Shown piece after piece: positions 43,844-52,551 of a stretch of 64,000 bases of DNA (positions are counted from its first letter, which is position 1; each line of letters begins with the position of its first letter). The notes under the pieces are model-generated. The model had not been told where the DNA came from. It searched no databases and saw nothing but the letters and a program-made list of their open reading frames with translations. Position numbers and translations under genes: made by a program. The stretch spans positions 464,296 through 528,295 of the forward strand of contig NZ_RXFS01000005.1 in NCBI RefSeq assembly GCF_003952185.1. The letters are read 5' to 3'. The stretch is from Variovorax sp. 679. Lineage in GTDB: Bacteria; Pseudomonadota; Gammaproteobacteria; Burkholderiales; Burkholderiaceae_C.

Positions 43844-44804
43844 GGATGTTGCCCTCCACGATGATCTTCTTCGAGCGCGCCATGTCTTCGGCCTGGAACT
43901 TCGCGAAGTCATCGACGCTGCCCGGCGTCAGCAGCAGGCCCTGTGCATTCAGCGTCTCGCGCATGTCGGTGCCCAGCGCCTTGTTGACCTCGGCGTTCAG
44001 CCGCTGCGTGATGGCCGGCGGCAGTTTCGCCGGGCCCCAGAGGCCGTACCAGCTGTAGAACTCGTAGCCCGGAATGCTTTCACCCACCGTGGGCACGTTC
44101 GGCAGGCTGGTGGCGCGCGTGGCCGAGGTCACGGCGATCACCTTCAGCATGCCGCTCTTGTGATACTGCAGCGAGCCTAGGATGGGGTCGATGAAGCCGT
44201 CGATCTGCCCGCCGATCAGGTCCTGGAACGCGGGCGCCGTGCCCTTGTACGGCACGATCAGGTAGTCGAGCCCGCCGCCCGCGCGCTTGAGCAGCTCGGT
44301 CGACAGATGTCCGGCCGATCCGATGGAACCCACCGCGAAGGTCATCTTGCCCGGGTGCGCCTTGGCGTACGCGATGAGCGACTTCACGTCGCTCACCGGC
44401 AGGTTCTTGTTGACGGCCACCGACAGCGGCGCCTTCGCCACCAACGCCACCGGGGTGAAGTCGCGCACCACCTCGTACGGCACCGACTTCATGGTCATCG
44501 GCGCGGTGGTGAAGGTCGAGGCGTTGAACAGCAGCGTGTAGCCGTCGGCCGGCGCCTTCGACACCACGTCCGCGCCGATCACGCCGTTGCCGCCCGCGCG
44601 GTTCTCCACGATGAAGGTCTGGCCCGTCTGCTCGCCGAGCTTCTGCGCCAGCAGGCGGCCGATGGTGTCGAGCGTGCCGCCCGGCGGAAACGGGATCACC
44701 ATGCGCACCGGGCGGCTGGGCCAGTTCTGGGCGAAGCCGGCGGTCGATACGGCGGCCAGCGCGAGGGCGGCCAGCGTGGCGCGCAGGAAGTGCTTGCGTT
44801 GCAT
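43833..44804 (-). CDS. Bug/TctC-family periplasmic solute-binding protein of the tartrate locus
   Basis: This 323-residue receptor has a signal peptide ending STAGFAQ and the family blocks WPSRPVRMVIPFPPGGTLDTIGR, FIVENRAGGNGVIGADVVS, PADGYTLLFNAS, YLIVPYKGTAPAFQDLIGGQ. A GGAGACAAG ribosome-binding site precedes ATG 44804. It lies between the DapA-like gene and an SDR, upstream of tarD on the same strand. Its ligand is therefore likely D-tartrate or a related hydroxy-dicarboxylate. Confidence 0.87.
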   Translation of the reverse strand: MQRKHFLRATLAALALAAVSTAGFAQNWPSRPVRMVIPFPPGGTLDTIGRLLAQKLGEQTGQTFIVENRAGGNGVIGADVVSKAPADGYTLLFNASTFTTAPMTMKSVPYEVVRDFTPVALVAKAPLSVAVNKNLPVSDVKSLIAYAKAHPGKMTFAVGSIGSAGHLSTELLKRAGGGLDYLIVPYKGTAPAFQDLIGGQIDGFIDPILGSLQYHKSGMLKVIAVTSATRATSLPNVPTVGESIPGYEFYSWYGLWGPAKLPPAITQRLNAEVNKALGTDMRETLNAQGLLLTPGSVDDFAKFQAEDMARSKKIIVEGNIHVE

Positions 44805-44853
44805 GTCTCTTGTCTCCTTGTGTTTTCTCGATCGGGCGCCATGGCCCGTGGGC

Positions 44854-45792
44854 TCAGCGCTTCGACAGCCCGGCTTGCTCGACGGCCGCGCGCAGCGCGT
44901 CCATCTCGCGCGCGCTCGGCGCCTCGGTGGGCGGGCGCACCGTGGCGTTCTCGAGCACGCCGGCCAGGTACATGCCGCCCTTCATGCGCGCATGCGCCTC
45001 GCCGGTGGGTTCGCCGCCGCCGTACACGGCATCTTTCAGCGGCGTGATGAGCGCCTGCACCGCCATCGCCTTCTTCAGGTCGCCGGCCTTCACCGCGTTC
45101 CACAGGTCGATGATCAGTTGCGGGATGAAGGTCGCGAAGCCGACCAGCGCGCCGTCCACGCCCTGGACCATGGAGGCCAGCAGGTATTCGTCGTGGCAGG
45201 TGAGGATGGCCTTCGAGGCATCGGCCTCGCGGATCGCCTGGATGTCGCGGGCGTACTTGTTCATGTCGCGCTGGCCCACCTTGAAGGCCTGCAGGTAGGG
45301 CAGGCGCGCCAGCTCGGCCAGCAGTTGCGACGAGTACGAGGCGCGCGTCCATGCCGGATACACGTGGCAGACCAGGTCCAGCTCCGGCGCGGCGCGGTGG
45401 ATGGCCTCGAAGTACTGCAGCGCGTGGCCGGGCGTGAAGCCGAAGCGCAGCCAGTGGTGCGGCGGCATCACGTCCAGCGCCACCGCGCCTGCTGCCTGCG
45501 CGGCGCGGGCGTGCTCGGCAGCCTCGGCCAGTCCTTCGCAGACGATCGACGAAATTACCGGCATGCGGCCGCGCAGCTCGTCGGCGACGATGCGCGTCAC
45601 CTCGGCGCGCTCCGAAGGCGTCAGCGAGAACACCTCGCCGGTGTGGCCGTTGGTCATGATCGCCACCACGCCGTCATGACCGACCAGCCACGAGGCCAGC
45701 TTGCGCAGCGCCGGCTCGTCGATGCGGTGGTCGTTCGTGAAGGGGCAGGAAATGGCGGGGATGATCCCGCGATAATTCGCGATGGAAGGCAT
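44854..45792 (-). CDS. DapA-like class I aldolase/dehydratase (dihydrodipicolinate synthase family)
   Basis: This 312-residue TIM barrel has the family active-site Tyr in LVCHVYPAW and a candidate Schiff-base Lys in QAFKVGQRDM (near residue 172). MTNGHTGEVFSLTPSERAEV replaces the GTTGE loop of DapA. The loop change shows that it is not a lysine-pathway enzyme; members with such changes act on 2-keto acids. It starts at MPSIANYRG and is divergent from the LysR gene at 45901. Within the tartrate locus it probably cleaves or dehydrates a keto-acid intermediate. Confidence 0.8.
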   Translation of the reverse strand: MPSIANYRGIIPAISCPFTNDHRIDEPALRKLASWLVGHDGVVAIMTNGHTGEVFSLTPSERAEVTRIVADELRGRMPVISSIVCEGLAEAAEHARAAQAAGAVALDVMPPHHWLRFGFTPGHALQYFEAIHRAAPELDLVCHVYPAWTRASYSSQLLAELARLPYLQAFKVGQRDMNKYARDIQAIREADASKAILTCHDEYLLASMVQGVDGALVGFATFIPQLIIDLWNAVKAGDLKKAMAVQALITPLKDAVYGGGEPTGEAHARMKGGMYLAGVLENATVRPPTEAPSAREMDALRAAVEQAGLSKR

Positions 45793-45900
45793 GCTGTGTC
45801 TCCGTGATGGTTCAAGTTGCAGGAATGGGTGCATCTTTTGCCGGCGGGGCGCGGGCCGTCCAATACTCGAATCGCATACAACTATTCAATCGCGCTGCGC

Positions 45901-46836
45901 ATGGGCCCCGGCAATCGACCGCTCGACCTCGAATGGCTGGAAGATTTCCTGGCCCTCGCCGAGACCGGCAATTTCTCGCGTGCCGCGCAGGCGCGCTCCA
46001 TCGCGCAGCCGGCCTTCAGCCGCCACATCCGGTCGCTGGAAGAGTGGGTGGGTGTCGACCTGTTCGACCGCAGCGGGCACCCCACCGCGCTCACGGCGGC
46101 GGGCAAGCGCTTTCAGCCGCTGCTGCAGGAAGTGCTCGCCGGGCTCGAGGCCGCTCGCATCAAGGCCCGCGCCGCGCACGACCTCGACGCCGCCAGCCTG
46201 AGCTTCGCCGCCACGCATGTGCTGTCGCTGACCTTCTTTCCGCGCTGGCTGGGCAGCGTGGAATCGCGGCTGAGCACGGGCCCGATCCAGACCGTTTCCG
46301 ACAGCTCCTACGCCTGCGAAGACCTGATGCTGCAGCGCCGCGTGCAGTTCGTGCTGTGCCATGGGCACGCGGGCGCGCCGGGCCGGCTCGACGACACCGG
46401 CTACCCGGTCCAGCGTTTGAGCGAAGACGTGCTGGTGCCTGTGAGCGCGCCCGATGCGAGCGGCGCGCCGCTGCATGCGCTGGGCGTCGGCCAGTCGCCC
46501 GCCGTGCTGGCCTACAGCGAGGCCTCGGGGCTGGGCAGGATCATGCGGGCCATGCAGGACAGCGAGTTCGGCAAGGACTTCGCCGCGTCACTGTCGATCG
46601 TCTTCACGGCCCACCATGCCGCGCTGCTGCGCACCATGGCGCTAGAAGGCCGCGGCCTCGCGTGGCTGCCGATGAGCCTGGTGGCCGACGACCTGCGCAG
46701 TGGTGCGCTGACGGACGCCGGCGCGGGCGGCTGGCGCGTGCCGGTGGACATCCGGCTGTACCGCCAGCAGGCGCAGATGGCGCCGGTGGCCGAGGCGCTG
46801 TGGGCGCTGGTCAGCGAAAGCACCTCAGCCGCCTGA
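45901..46836 (+). CDS. LysR-family regulator of the tartrate locus
   Basis: This 311-residue LTTR has a helix-turn-helix in ETGNFSRAAQARSIAQPAFSR with the dimerisation helix after it, and an effector domain from about residue 95. I start at ATG 45901 (MGPGNRPLDLEWLEDFLALA); upstream in-frame codons extend to 45817 but lack a good ribosome-binding site. It is divergent from the DapA-like gene, with about 110 bp between them, and probably controls the DapA/Bug/SDR/tarD operon in response to tartrate or its product. Confidence 0.83.
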   Translation: MGPGNRPLDLEWLEDFLALAETGNFSRAAQARSIAQPAFSRHIRSLEEWVGVDLFDRSGHPTALTAAGKRFQPLLQEVLAGLEAARIKARAAHDLDAASLSFAATHVLSLTFFPRWLGSVESRLSTGPIQTVSDSSYACEDLMLQRRVQFVLCHGHAGAPGRLDDTGYPVQRLSEDVLVPVSAPDASGAPLHALGVGQSPAVLAYSEASGLGRIMRAMQDSEFGKDFAASLSIVFTAHHAALLRTMALEGRGLAWLPMSLVADDLRSGALTDAGAGGWRVPVDIRLYRQQAQMAPVAEALWALVSESTSAA

Positions 46837-46847
46837 TTGGCACCGCT

Positions 46848-46948
46848 TGTTCGCGGGACACCGCGGAACCGGCTTTGCCGGGCCGCAGGTGTCGCCCCCG
46901 GCGAGGGGGTAGGCGCAGCGACACGAAGTGCGCGAAGCCTAGGGGAGT
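46848..46948 (-). repeat. Intergenic repeat element, copy B (inverted relative to copy A)
   Basis: The reverse complement matches copy A with about five substitutions in 95 aligned bases. It lies between the convergent ends of the LysR gene and the RraA-like gene. Together the two copies enclose the tarD locus, about 4.9 kb. Confidence 0.8.
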
Positions 46949-46949
46949 T

Positions 46950-47621
46950 CTAGTTCATGCAGCGCGCTTCGAGCGCGTCGAGGAAGCTGCGGTCCCACCG
47001 GCCTTCCTTCATCGCCTGGATGGTGCGCGCTTCCGTCTCCAGATGCGCGCGCGCCTTCTCGATCAGCAGTTCGGCCTCGTCGGGCGAGAAGGCCAGCAGA
47101 CCGTCCTGGTCGCCCACCACGATGTCGCCCGGGTTCACGATCATGCCGCCCACCGACACCGGCACGTTGATCTCGCCGGGGCCGTCCTTGTACGGGCCGC
47201 GGTGGTTCACGCCGCGCGCATACACCGGGTAGTCGCGCTCGCGGATCTCGGCCACGTCGCGGATCGCGCCGTCGAGCACCAGGCCCGCGGTGCCGATGGT
47301 CGCGGTATAGAACGACAGGATGCCGCCGATGACCGCGTTGGTGACGTCGCCGCCCGCATCGATCACCAGCACGTCGCCGGGCCGGCAGAACTCGAAGGCG
47401 CGCATGGGAGTGAGGTTGTCGCCACCGCGCGTCTTCACGGTGACGGCCGTACCCGCCATGGTCTTGTGGCCGGGGCGGTGATAGGGCTGCAGGCCCACGC
47501 TGCCGATATTGCGGTGCAGGTTGTCGCTTAGCGCAGCGACCGGGATGTCCTGCAGCGCGGCGAGGATGGCCGGCGCTACTTGCGGGGCCGAGGGGTTCTT
47601 GCGGATGGCTTTGTAGGGCAT
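46950..47621 (-). CDS. RraA-like protein (HMG/CHA aldolase-like fold)
   Basis: This 223-residue member of the RraA/methyltransferase-like family has the metal and substrate loop FCRPGDVLVIDAGGDVTNAV and GTAGLVLDGAIRDVAEI, with the Arg-Asp pair of class II HMG/CHA aldolases, and DIVVGDQDGLLAF. These proteins split 4-hydroxy-4-methyl-2-oxo acids or decarboxylate oxaloacetate; true RraA regulates RNase E. The presence of the catalytic RD and its position beside an aminotransferase favour a metabolic role. It is co-oriented with the aminotransferase 24 bp upstream. Confidence 0.75.
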   Translation of the reverse strand: MPYKAIRKNPSAPQVAPAILAALQDIPVAALSDNLHRNIGSVGLQPYHRPGHKTMAGTAVTVKTRGGDNLTPMRAFEFCRPGDVLVIDAGGDVTNAVIGGILSFYTATIGTAGLVLDGAIRDVAEIRERDYPVYARGVNHRGPYKDGPGEINVPVSVGGMIVNPGDIVVGDQDGLLAFSPDEAELLIEKARAHLETEARTIQAMKEGRWDRSFLDALEARCMN

Positions 47622-47645
47622 GGGCTTGTCCTCTTCGTTGAATCT

Positions 47646-48884
47646 TCAGCGCAGCGCGGCCACGGCGCGCGCGATGCGCTTGCCGCCTTCTTCCAGCGTC
47701 TCGATCGAAGTGGCGATGGAAAGACGGAAGTAGGGCGACAGGCCGTAAGCCGTGCCCGCGACCACGGCCACGCCTTCGCTTTCGAGCAGGTACATCACCA
47801 CGTCGCCGTCTTCTTCCAGGCGCTTGCCCTGCGGCGTGGTCTTGCTGATGAGGCCGCCGCAGTTGATGTACAGGTAGAAGGCGCCGGGCGGCGTGGCACA
47901 GCTCAGGCCGGGAATGGCGTTGACGAGTGCCAGCGTGCAGTCGCGCCGCTGCCTGTACACGGCCACGCTCTCGGTCACGAAGCTCTGGTCGCCATTCAGC
48001 GCTGCCGCAGCGGCCGCCTGGCTCACCGAGCAGCAGTTGCCGGTGGACTGCGACAGCAGCGTGTCCAGCGCCTTGATGAGATCCACCGGCCCGGCCGCGT
48101 AGCCGATGCGCCAGCCCGTCATCGCGTAGGTCTTGGAGACGCCGTTCACGATCAGCGTGCGATCGCGCAGCGAAGGCGCCACGGCGAGGATGTGCGGCAG
48201 CGGCTCGTCGTCGAAGCGGATGTGCTCGTAGATCTCGTCGGTCATCACCATCACCTGCGGATGGCGTTCAAGCACTTCGGCCAGCGCGCGGTATTCGGCG
48301 GCCGTGTAGCTCGCGCCGGTCGGATTGCTCGGCGAGTTGATCAGCAACCAGCGCGTGCGCGGCGTGATGGCGGCCTCGAGCTGCGCGGGCGTCAGCTTGA
48401 AGCCGTTCGCCTCGGGGCAGGGCACGGTGACGGGCGTGCCCTCGCAGGCCAGCACCATGTCGGGGTACGACACCCAGTACGGCGCGGGAATGATCACCTC
48501 GTCGCCCGGCTCCAGCGTGATCGCGAAGGCGTTGTAGATCGCGCTCTTCGCGCCGCTGGTGGCGATGATCTCGTTCATCGCGTAGCGCAGGCCGTTCTCG
48601 CGCTCCAGCTTGGCGACGATGGCCTCTCGCAGTTCCACGGTGCCCGCCATCAGTGTGTAGCGGGTGGCGCCGCGCTCGATGGCGGCGGCCGCGGCCTGGC
48701 GGATGTGGGCGGGCGTGTCGAAGTCGGGCTCGCCCACCACGAGGTTCACGATCGACTTGCCCTGCCTGCGCAGTTCGTTGGCGCGGTCGGCGGCCGAGGT
48801 GCTGGGCGAGGGCTTGATGCGCCGCACGCGGGCGGCAATGCGGGAGGCAACGTTGGAGTCAGCGCTGGAGGTAGTGGCTTGCAT
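47646..48884 (-). CDS. Class I/II pyridoxal-phosphate aminotransferase
   Basis: This 412-residue aspartate-aminotransferase-type enzyme has NLVVGEPDFDTP, INSPSNPTGASYTAAEY, VMTDEIYEHI and the PLP Lys in IVNGVSKTYAMTGWRIGYA. The C-terminal SPYFRLSIATS places the carboxylate-binding Arg. It starts at MQATTSSAD (ATG 48884), six residues after the first in-frame ATG. It is divergent from the Nac-like regulator, whose probable operator lies between them. The amino donor and acceptor are not determined; a role in nitrogen scavenging is likely from context. Confidence 0.85.
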   Translation of the reverse strand: MQATTSSADSNVASRIAARVRRIKPSPSTSAADRANELRRQGKSIVNLVVGEPDFDTPAHIRQAAAAAIERGATRYTLMAGTVELREAIVAKLERENGLRYAMNEIIATSGAKSAIYNAFAITLEPGDEVIIPAPYWVSYPDMVLACEGTPVTVPCPEANGFKLTPAQLEAAITPRTRWLLINSPSNPTGASYTAAEYRALAEVLERHPQVMVMTDEIYEHIRFDDEPLPHILAVAPSLRDRTLIVNGVSKTYAMTGWRIGYAAGPVDLIKALDTLLSQSTGNCCSVSQAAAAAALNGDQSFVTESVAVYRQRRDCTLALVNAIPGLSCATPPGAFYLYINCGGLISKTTPQGKRLEEDGDVVMYLLESEGVAVVAGTAYGLSPYFRLSIATSIETLEEGGKRIARAVAALR

Positions 48885-48941
48885 GGACCGAACGGTACGC
48901 ACATCGAAGCGGCGAGGCCAAGACGAGATTGCACTGGTCGT

Positions 48942-48956
48942 ATAGGCGCAGCTTAT
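48942..48956. promoter_or_regulatory. Nac-like operator between the aminotransferase and LysR genes
   Basis: The sequence fits ATA-N9-TAT. On the minus strand it reads ATAAG-N5-CCTAT, one mismatch from the perfect palindrome seen at 49977 and 54769. Its place between divergent genes suggests autoregulation and control of the aminotransferase. Confidence 0.6.
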
Positions 48957-49027
48957 GACTCATGGTGAGCACCCATATCCGCCGCGCAGGCCCGGTGCTA
49001 GGCTTGGCTTTTGCTTGGGGACAAGGC

Positions 49028-49966
49028 GTGAACCTGCGACGCCTCAAATATTTCGTGAAGATCGTGGACATCGGAAGCCTTACGCAGGCGGCCGAGGTTC
49101 TTTTCATCGCCCAGCCCGCGCTGAGCCAGCAACTGGCCACGCTCGAAGGCGAGGTGCGCCAGCAACTGCTGGTGCGCACCAAGCGCGGCGTGACGCCCAC
49201 CGAGGCCGGCAAGGTGCTCTACCGCCATGCGCAGATCATCCTGCGCCAGTGCGAGCAGGCCCGCGTCGACATGGAGGCGGCCGGCGAAGGGCTCTCGGGC
49301 CAGGTGTCGGTGGGGCTCGCGCCCGGCACGGCCGCGTCGGCGCTGTCGCTGCCGCTGCTGCGCACCGTGCGGGCGCGCCACCCGGGCATCCTGCTCTACC
49401 TGAACGAGAACTACGGCACCACGCTGAGCGAGCTCATCATGAACGGCCGCATGGACCTGGCCGTGCTGTACGGCGACAAGGCCATCCACGGGCTGACTTT
49501 CCTGCCGCTGCTCAAGGAGCCGCTCTTTCTGGTCGGTCCGGCGTCGATGCCCGCGCCCTCGCAGCCGGTGAAGCTGGCCGACCTGCGCGACATCGAGCTC
49601 TTCTTGCCGCGCCCCTACAACGTGGTGCGCAAGCTGGTGGACGCGGCCTTCGTGCGCGCGGGTATGGTGCCGCGCGTGGTGGCGGAGATCGAATCGGCCT
49701 TCACTCTCACGGCGGCCATTGCCGACGGGCTGGGCGCGACCATCCTGCCGGCGTCGATGGCGCGCGAGGTGGTCGCGAGCTGCGGGGCATGGCAGTTCCC
49801 CATCGTCGACCCGGTCATCGAGGCGCCGCTGGCGCTGTGCCAGTCAGACCACCTGCCGCTGTCGGAGCCCGCGCAGGCGGTGAAGGACATCCTGCTCGAA
49901 CTGGTGGCCGACCTGGCCGGCACCGTCGCGTCGACGCCCGAGCCAGAGATCGCCGCGCTGCCCTGA
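49028..49966 (+). CDS. Nac-like LysR-family regulator
   Basis: This 312-residue LTTR begins MNLRRLKYFVKIVDIGSLTQ (GTG start at 49028 inside a longer open frame). It continues AAEVLFIAQPALSQQLATLE, the start seen in Nac and close relatives, and has an effector domain from about residue 90. I prefer the GTG because it gives the family start; the first ATG at 48962 adds 22 residues. It is divergent from an aminotransferase and upstream of the BCCP/AccC/Pxp operon. Matching ATA-N9-TAT boxes occur at 48942, 49977 and 54769, so it likely coordinates these genes. Confidence 0.8.
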   Translation: MNLRRLKYFVKIVDIGSLTQAAEVLFIAQPALSQQLATLEGEVRQQLLVRTKRGVTPTEAGKVLYRHAQIILRQCEQARVDMEAAGEGLSGQVSVGLAPGTAASALSLPLLRTVRARHPGILLYLNENYGTTLSELIMNGRMDLAVLYGDKAIHGLTFLPLLKEPLFLVGPASMPAPSQPVKLADLRDIELFLPRPYNVVRKLVDAAFVRAGMVPRVVAEIESAFTLTAAIADGLGATILPASMAREVVASCGAWQFPIVDPVIEAPLALCQSDHLPLSEPAQAVKDILLELVADLAGTVASTPEPEIAALP

Positions 49967-49976
49967 AGCCGGCGTC

Positions 49977-49991
49977 ATAAGCCGCTCTTAT
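49977..49991 (+). promoter_or_regulatory. Nac-like operator and promoter of the BCCP/AccC/oxoprolinase operon
   Basis: ATAAG-CCGCT-CTTAT is a perfect palindrome with ATA-N9-TAT. Its centre lies 28 bp before a TTGGCT -35-like hexamer near 50012, followed 17 bp later by TACCTT. This geometry puts the site near -64, where Nac acts. A shared CACAGCCAA..CCGTCTT block follows. Confidence 0.65.
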
Positions 49992-50094
49992 CCCGGCACA
50001 GCCAAACCGTCTTTGGCTTCGGGCCCGCGGCCCGTTACCTTTCATGCATGCCGTCACGCGTTCGCGGAGCGCGTCGGCCCTCACAGCCATCGGC

Positions 50095-50532
50095 ATGAAG
50101 CAGGAACAGATCAAGACGCTCATCGACGCTTTGGCCGCATCGGACCTGGCGGAACTGGAGTACAGCGAGAACGGCAGCACGCTGCGGCTGGTGAGGCTGT
50201 CCGCGCTGGGCGCCGCGCCCGCTGCGCGAAAGCCGGCCGCCGCGCGCAGGGCCGCGAGAGGAACCGTTGAAGAAGAAGCAGCGGCGCCGGCACCCGCCAG
50301 CGCCGACTGCCTTGCACCGCTGTTCGGCGTGGTGCACCTGCAGCCCGCGCCCGGCGAACCGCCCTTCGTGCAACCGGGGCAGGCTATCGAGGCCGGCCAG
50401 CTGCTGTGCGTGATCGAGGCGATGAAGATGTTCAACGAAGTCCGCGCCGACCGCGGAGGCGCTGTGCAGCAGGTGCTCGTGCGATCGGGCCAGGAAGTGG
50501 AAGCAGGGCAGCCCCTGTTCCGCTTCGCATGA
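50095..50532 (+). CDS. accB: Biotin carboxyl carrier protein
   Basis: This 145-residue BCCP starts at [20 protein letters not shown] (ATG 50095); the longer frame adds 17 residues from an ATG without a clear ribosome-binding site. An N-terminal helical segment and an Ala/Pro linker precede the biotinyl domain with the biotinylation motif [10 protein letters not shown] (Lys near residue 119). It delivers CO2 on biotin. It is followed 13 bp later by biotin carboxylase and then by oxoprolinase-type genes, so it is a catabolic rather than a fatty-acid carboxylase component. Confidence 0.88.
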   Translation: MKQEQIKTLIDALAASDLAELEYSENGSTLRLVRLSALGAAPAARKPAAARRAARGTVEEEAAAPAPASADCLAPLFGVVHLQPAPGEPPFVQPGQAIEAGQLLCVIEAMKMFNEVRADRGGAVQQVLVRSGQEVEAGQPLFRFA

Positions 50533-50545
50533 GAGGGCAGGCGCG

Positions 50546-51898
50546 ATGTTCGACACCGTGCTCATTGCCAACCGCGGCGAAATCGCCTTGCGCATCCAGC
50601 GCGCCTGCCGGGGCCTGGGCCTGCGCACGGTGGCCGTGTACTCGGAGGCCGACCGCGAGGCGATGTACGTCGCGCAGGCCGACCAGGCGCTGTGCATCGG
50701 GCCGGCGGCACCGGGCCTGAGCTATCTCAACCAGTCCGCCATCCTGTTCGCCGCCGAGGTGAGCGGGGCGCAAGCCATTCATCCCGGCTACGGCTTTCTC
50801 TCGGAGAACGCGGGTTTCGCCGAGCGCGTCGAGCAGGCCGGCCTCGTGTTCGTCGGACCCAGCGCAGCCTGCATCCGCACCATGGGCGACAAGGTCTCGG
50901 CCAAGCGCGCGATGCGCAAGGCCGGCGTGCCTTGCGTGCCCGGCCCCGACGAGGCGCTACCGGACGACGCGGCCGCCGTGCTGGCCCTGGCGCGCGACAT
51001 CGGCTATCCGGTGATCGTGAAGGCCGCAGGCGGCGGCGGCGGTCGCGGCATGCGCGTGGTGCACGAAGAGGCCGCGCTGCTCGACGCCATGGCCCTCACG
51101 CGCGAGGAGGCGCGACAGGCCTTCGGCAACCCCGAGGTCTACATCGAGAAGTTTTTGCTGCATCCGCGCCATGTCGAGATCCAGGTGCTGGCCGACAGCC
51201 ACGGCAACGCCGTATGGCTTGGCAGCCGCGACTGCTCGCTGCAGCGCCGCCACCAGAAGGTGATCGAGGAAGCGCCCGCGCCGGGCATCGACGACGCGCT
51301 GATGGCCGAGGTGGGCGAGCGCTGCGCGGCCGCCTGCCGGCAGATCGGCTACTGCGGCGTCGGCACGTTCGAGTTCTTGTACGAGAAGGGCGCTTTCTAT
51401 TTCATCGAGATGAACACGCGCCTGCAGGTCGAGCACCCGGTGACCGAGATGACCGCCGGCATCGACATCGTGCAGCAGCAGCTGCGCATGGTGCGCGGCG
51501 AGCGTTTGTCGATCGTGCAGGCCGACGTGCGCTGCCAGGGCCATGCCATCGAGTGCCGCATCAACGCCGAGAACCCCGACACCTTCGCGCCAGCGCCGGG
51601 CCGCATCACCGGCTGGCAGGTGCCCGGCGGCTTCGGCGTGCGCGTCGATTCGCACGCGGGCGCCGGCTACCGCGTGCCGCCGTACTACGACTCGATGATC
51701 GCCAAGCTCGTCGTGCACGGCGACAGCCGCGCCGACGCACTCGACCGCATGCGCCTCGCGCTGGCCGAGACGCGCGTGGAAGGCATCGCCACCAACGTGC
51801 CGCTGCACCGCGCGCTGCTGCGCGACGAGGGCTTTGCCGCCGGCGGTGTCGACATCCATCATCTCGAACGCTGGCTACAGCAAAGGAGCGCGGCGTGA
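50546..51898 (+). CDS. accC: Biotin carboxylase (AccC-like)
   Basis: This 450-residue ATP-grasp enzyme has the family start [20 protein letters not shown] and the ATP-binding glycine-rich loop [14 protein letters not shown]. The catalytic segments [17 protein letters not shown] and ECRINAENP are also present, so the active-site residues appear intact. It charges BCCP with CO2 using ATP and bicarbonate. Its stop overlaps the GTG start of the next gene (GTGA). The operon context with PxpB/PxpC-type genes, and without accA or accD, points to a dedicated carboxylase system. Confidence 0.92.
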   Translation: MFDTVLIANRGEIALRIQRACRGLGLRTVAVYSEADREAMYVAQADQALCIGPAAPGLSYLNQSAILFAAEVSGAQAIHPGYGFLSENAGFAERVEQAGLVFVGPSAACIRTMGDKVSAKRAMRKAGVPCVPGPDEALPDDAAAVLALARDIGYPVIVKAAGGGGGRGMRVVHEEAALLDAMALTREEARQAFGNPEVYIEKFLLHPRHVEIQVLADSHGNAVWLGSRDCSLQRRHQKVIEEAPAPGIDDALMAEVGERCAAACRQIGYCGVGTFEFLYEKGAFYFIEMNTRLQVEHPVTEMTAGIDIVQQQLRMVRGERLSIVQADVRCQGHAIECRINAENPDTFAPAPGRITGWQVPGGFGVRVDSHAGAGYRVPPYYDSMIAKLVVHGDSRADALDRMRLALAETRVEGIATNVPLHRALLRDEGFAAGGVDIHHLERWLQQRSAA

Positions 51899-52551
51899 CC
51901 GCAGCACCATCCATCAGTCCCCTGGGCACCACCGCGCTGCTGTTCGAGGCGCCCGGCGACATGAACCTGCCGTCGCAGCAGCGCATCTGGGCGCTGGCGC
52001 ACGAGGCCGAGACCTGGCCCGAGGTGCGCGAGGCCGTGCCGGGCATGAACAACCTGATGCTCACCTTCACGCGCGCGCCGCGCCAGCTCGACGCGTTGCG
52101 CGCGCGCCTGTGCGAAGCCTGGAGCGCCGCCACCGCCATGCCGCGCGAAGGCCGCGTGGTCGAGCTGCCGGTGGTCTACGGCGGCGAAGGCGGCCCGCAC
52201 ATGGCGGACGTGATGGCGCACACGGGCCTGGGCATCGACGCCATCGTCGAGCTGCACAGCGCGCCGCTCTACCCGGTGTACGCGCTCGGCAGCCACCCGG
52301 GCTACTGCTATCTCGGCGGCATGGACCCGCGCATCGCCACGCCCCGGCGCAAGGTGCCGGTGCTGAGCATCCCGGGCGGCGCGGTGTCGATCGGCGGCGC
52401 GCAGACGGGCGTGTCGGCATCGGCCGGCCCCAGCGGCTGGAACACCATCGGCAGCACCTCGATGGTGTTCTTCGACCCGGCGCAAGACCCGCCCGCGATG
52501 CTGCAGCCGGGCGACATGATCCGCTTCCGCGTGGAGGGCATCGTCCGATGA
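51895..52551 (+). CDS. pxpB: 5-oxoprolinase subunit B-like protein (PxpB, KipI family)
   Basis: This 218-residue carboxyltransferase-domain protein starts at GTG 51895, which overlaps the accC stop and has an AAAGGAG ribosome-binding site. Recognisable blocks are [47 protein letters not shown] and [19 protein letters not shown]. PxpB works with PxpA and PxpC to hydrolyse 5-oxoproline to glutamate with ATP. The same family also occurs in urea and allophanate enzymes. The stop overlaps pxpC. Confidence 0.88.
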   Translation: MTAAPSISPLGTTALLFEAPGDMNLPSQQRIWALAHEAETWPEVREAVPGMNNLMLTFTRAPRQLDALRARLCEAWSAATAMPREGRVVELPVVYGGEGGPHMADVMAHTGLGIDAIVELHSAPLYPVYALGSHPGYCYLGGMDPRIATPRRKVPVLSIPGGAVSIGGAQTGVSASAGPSGWNTIGSTSMVFFDPAQDPPAMLQPGDMIRFRVEGIVR

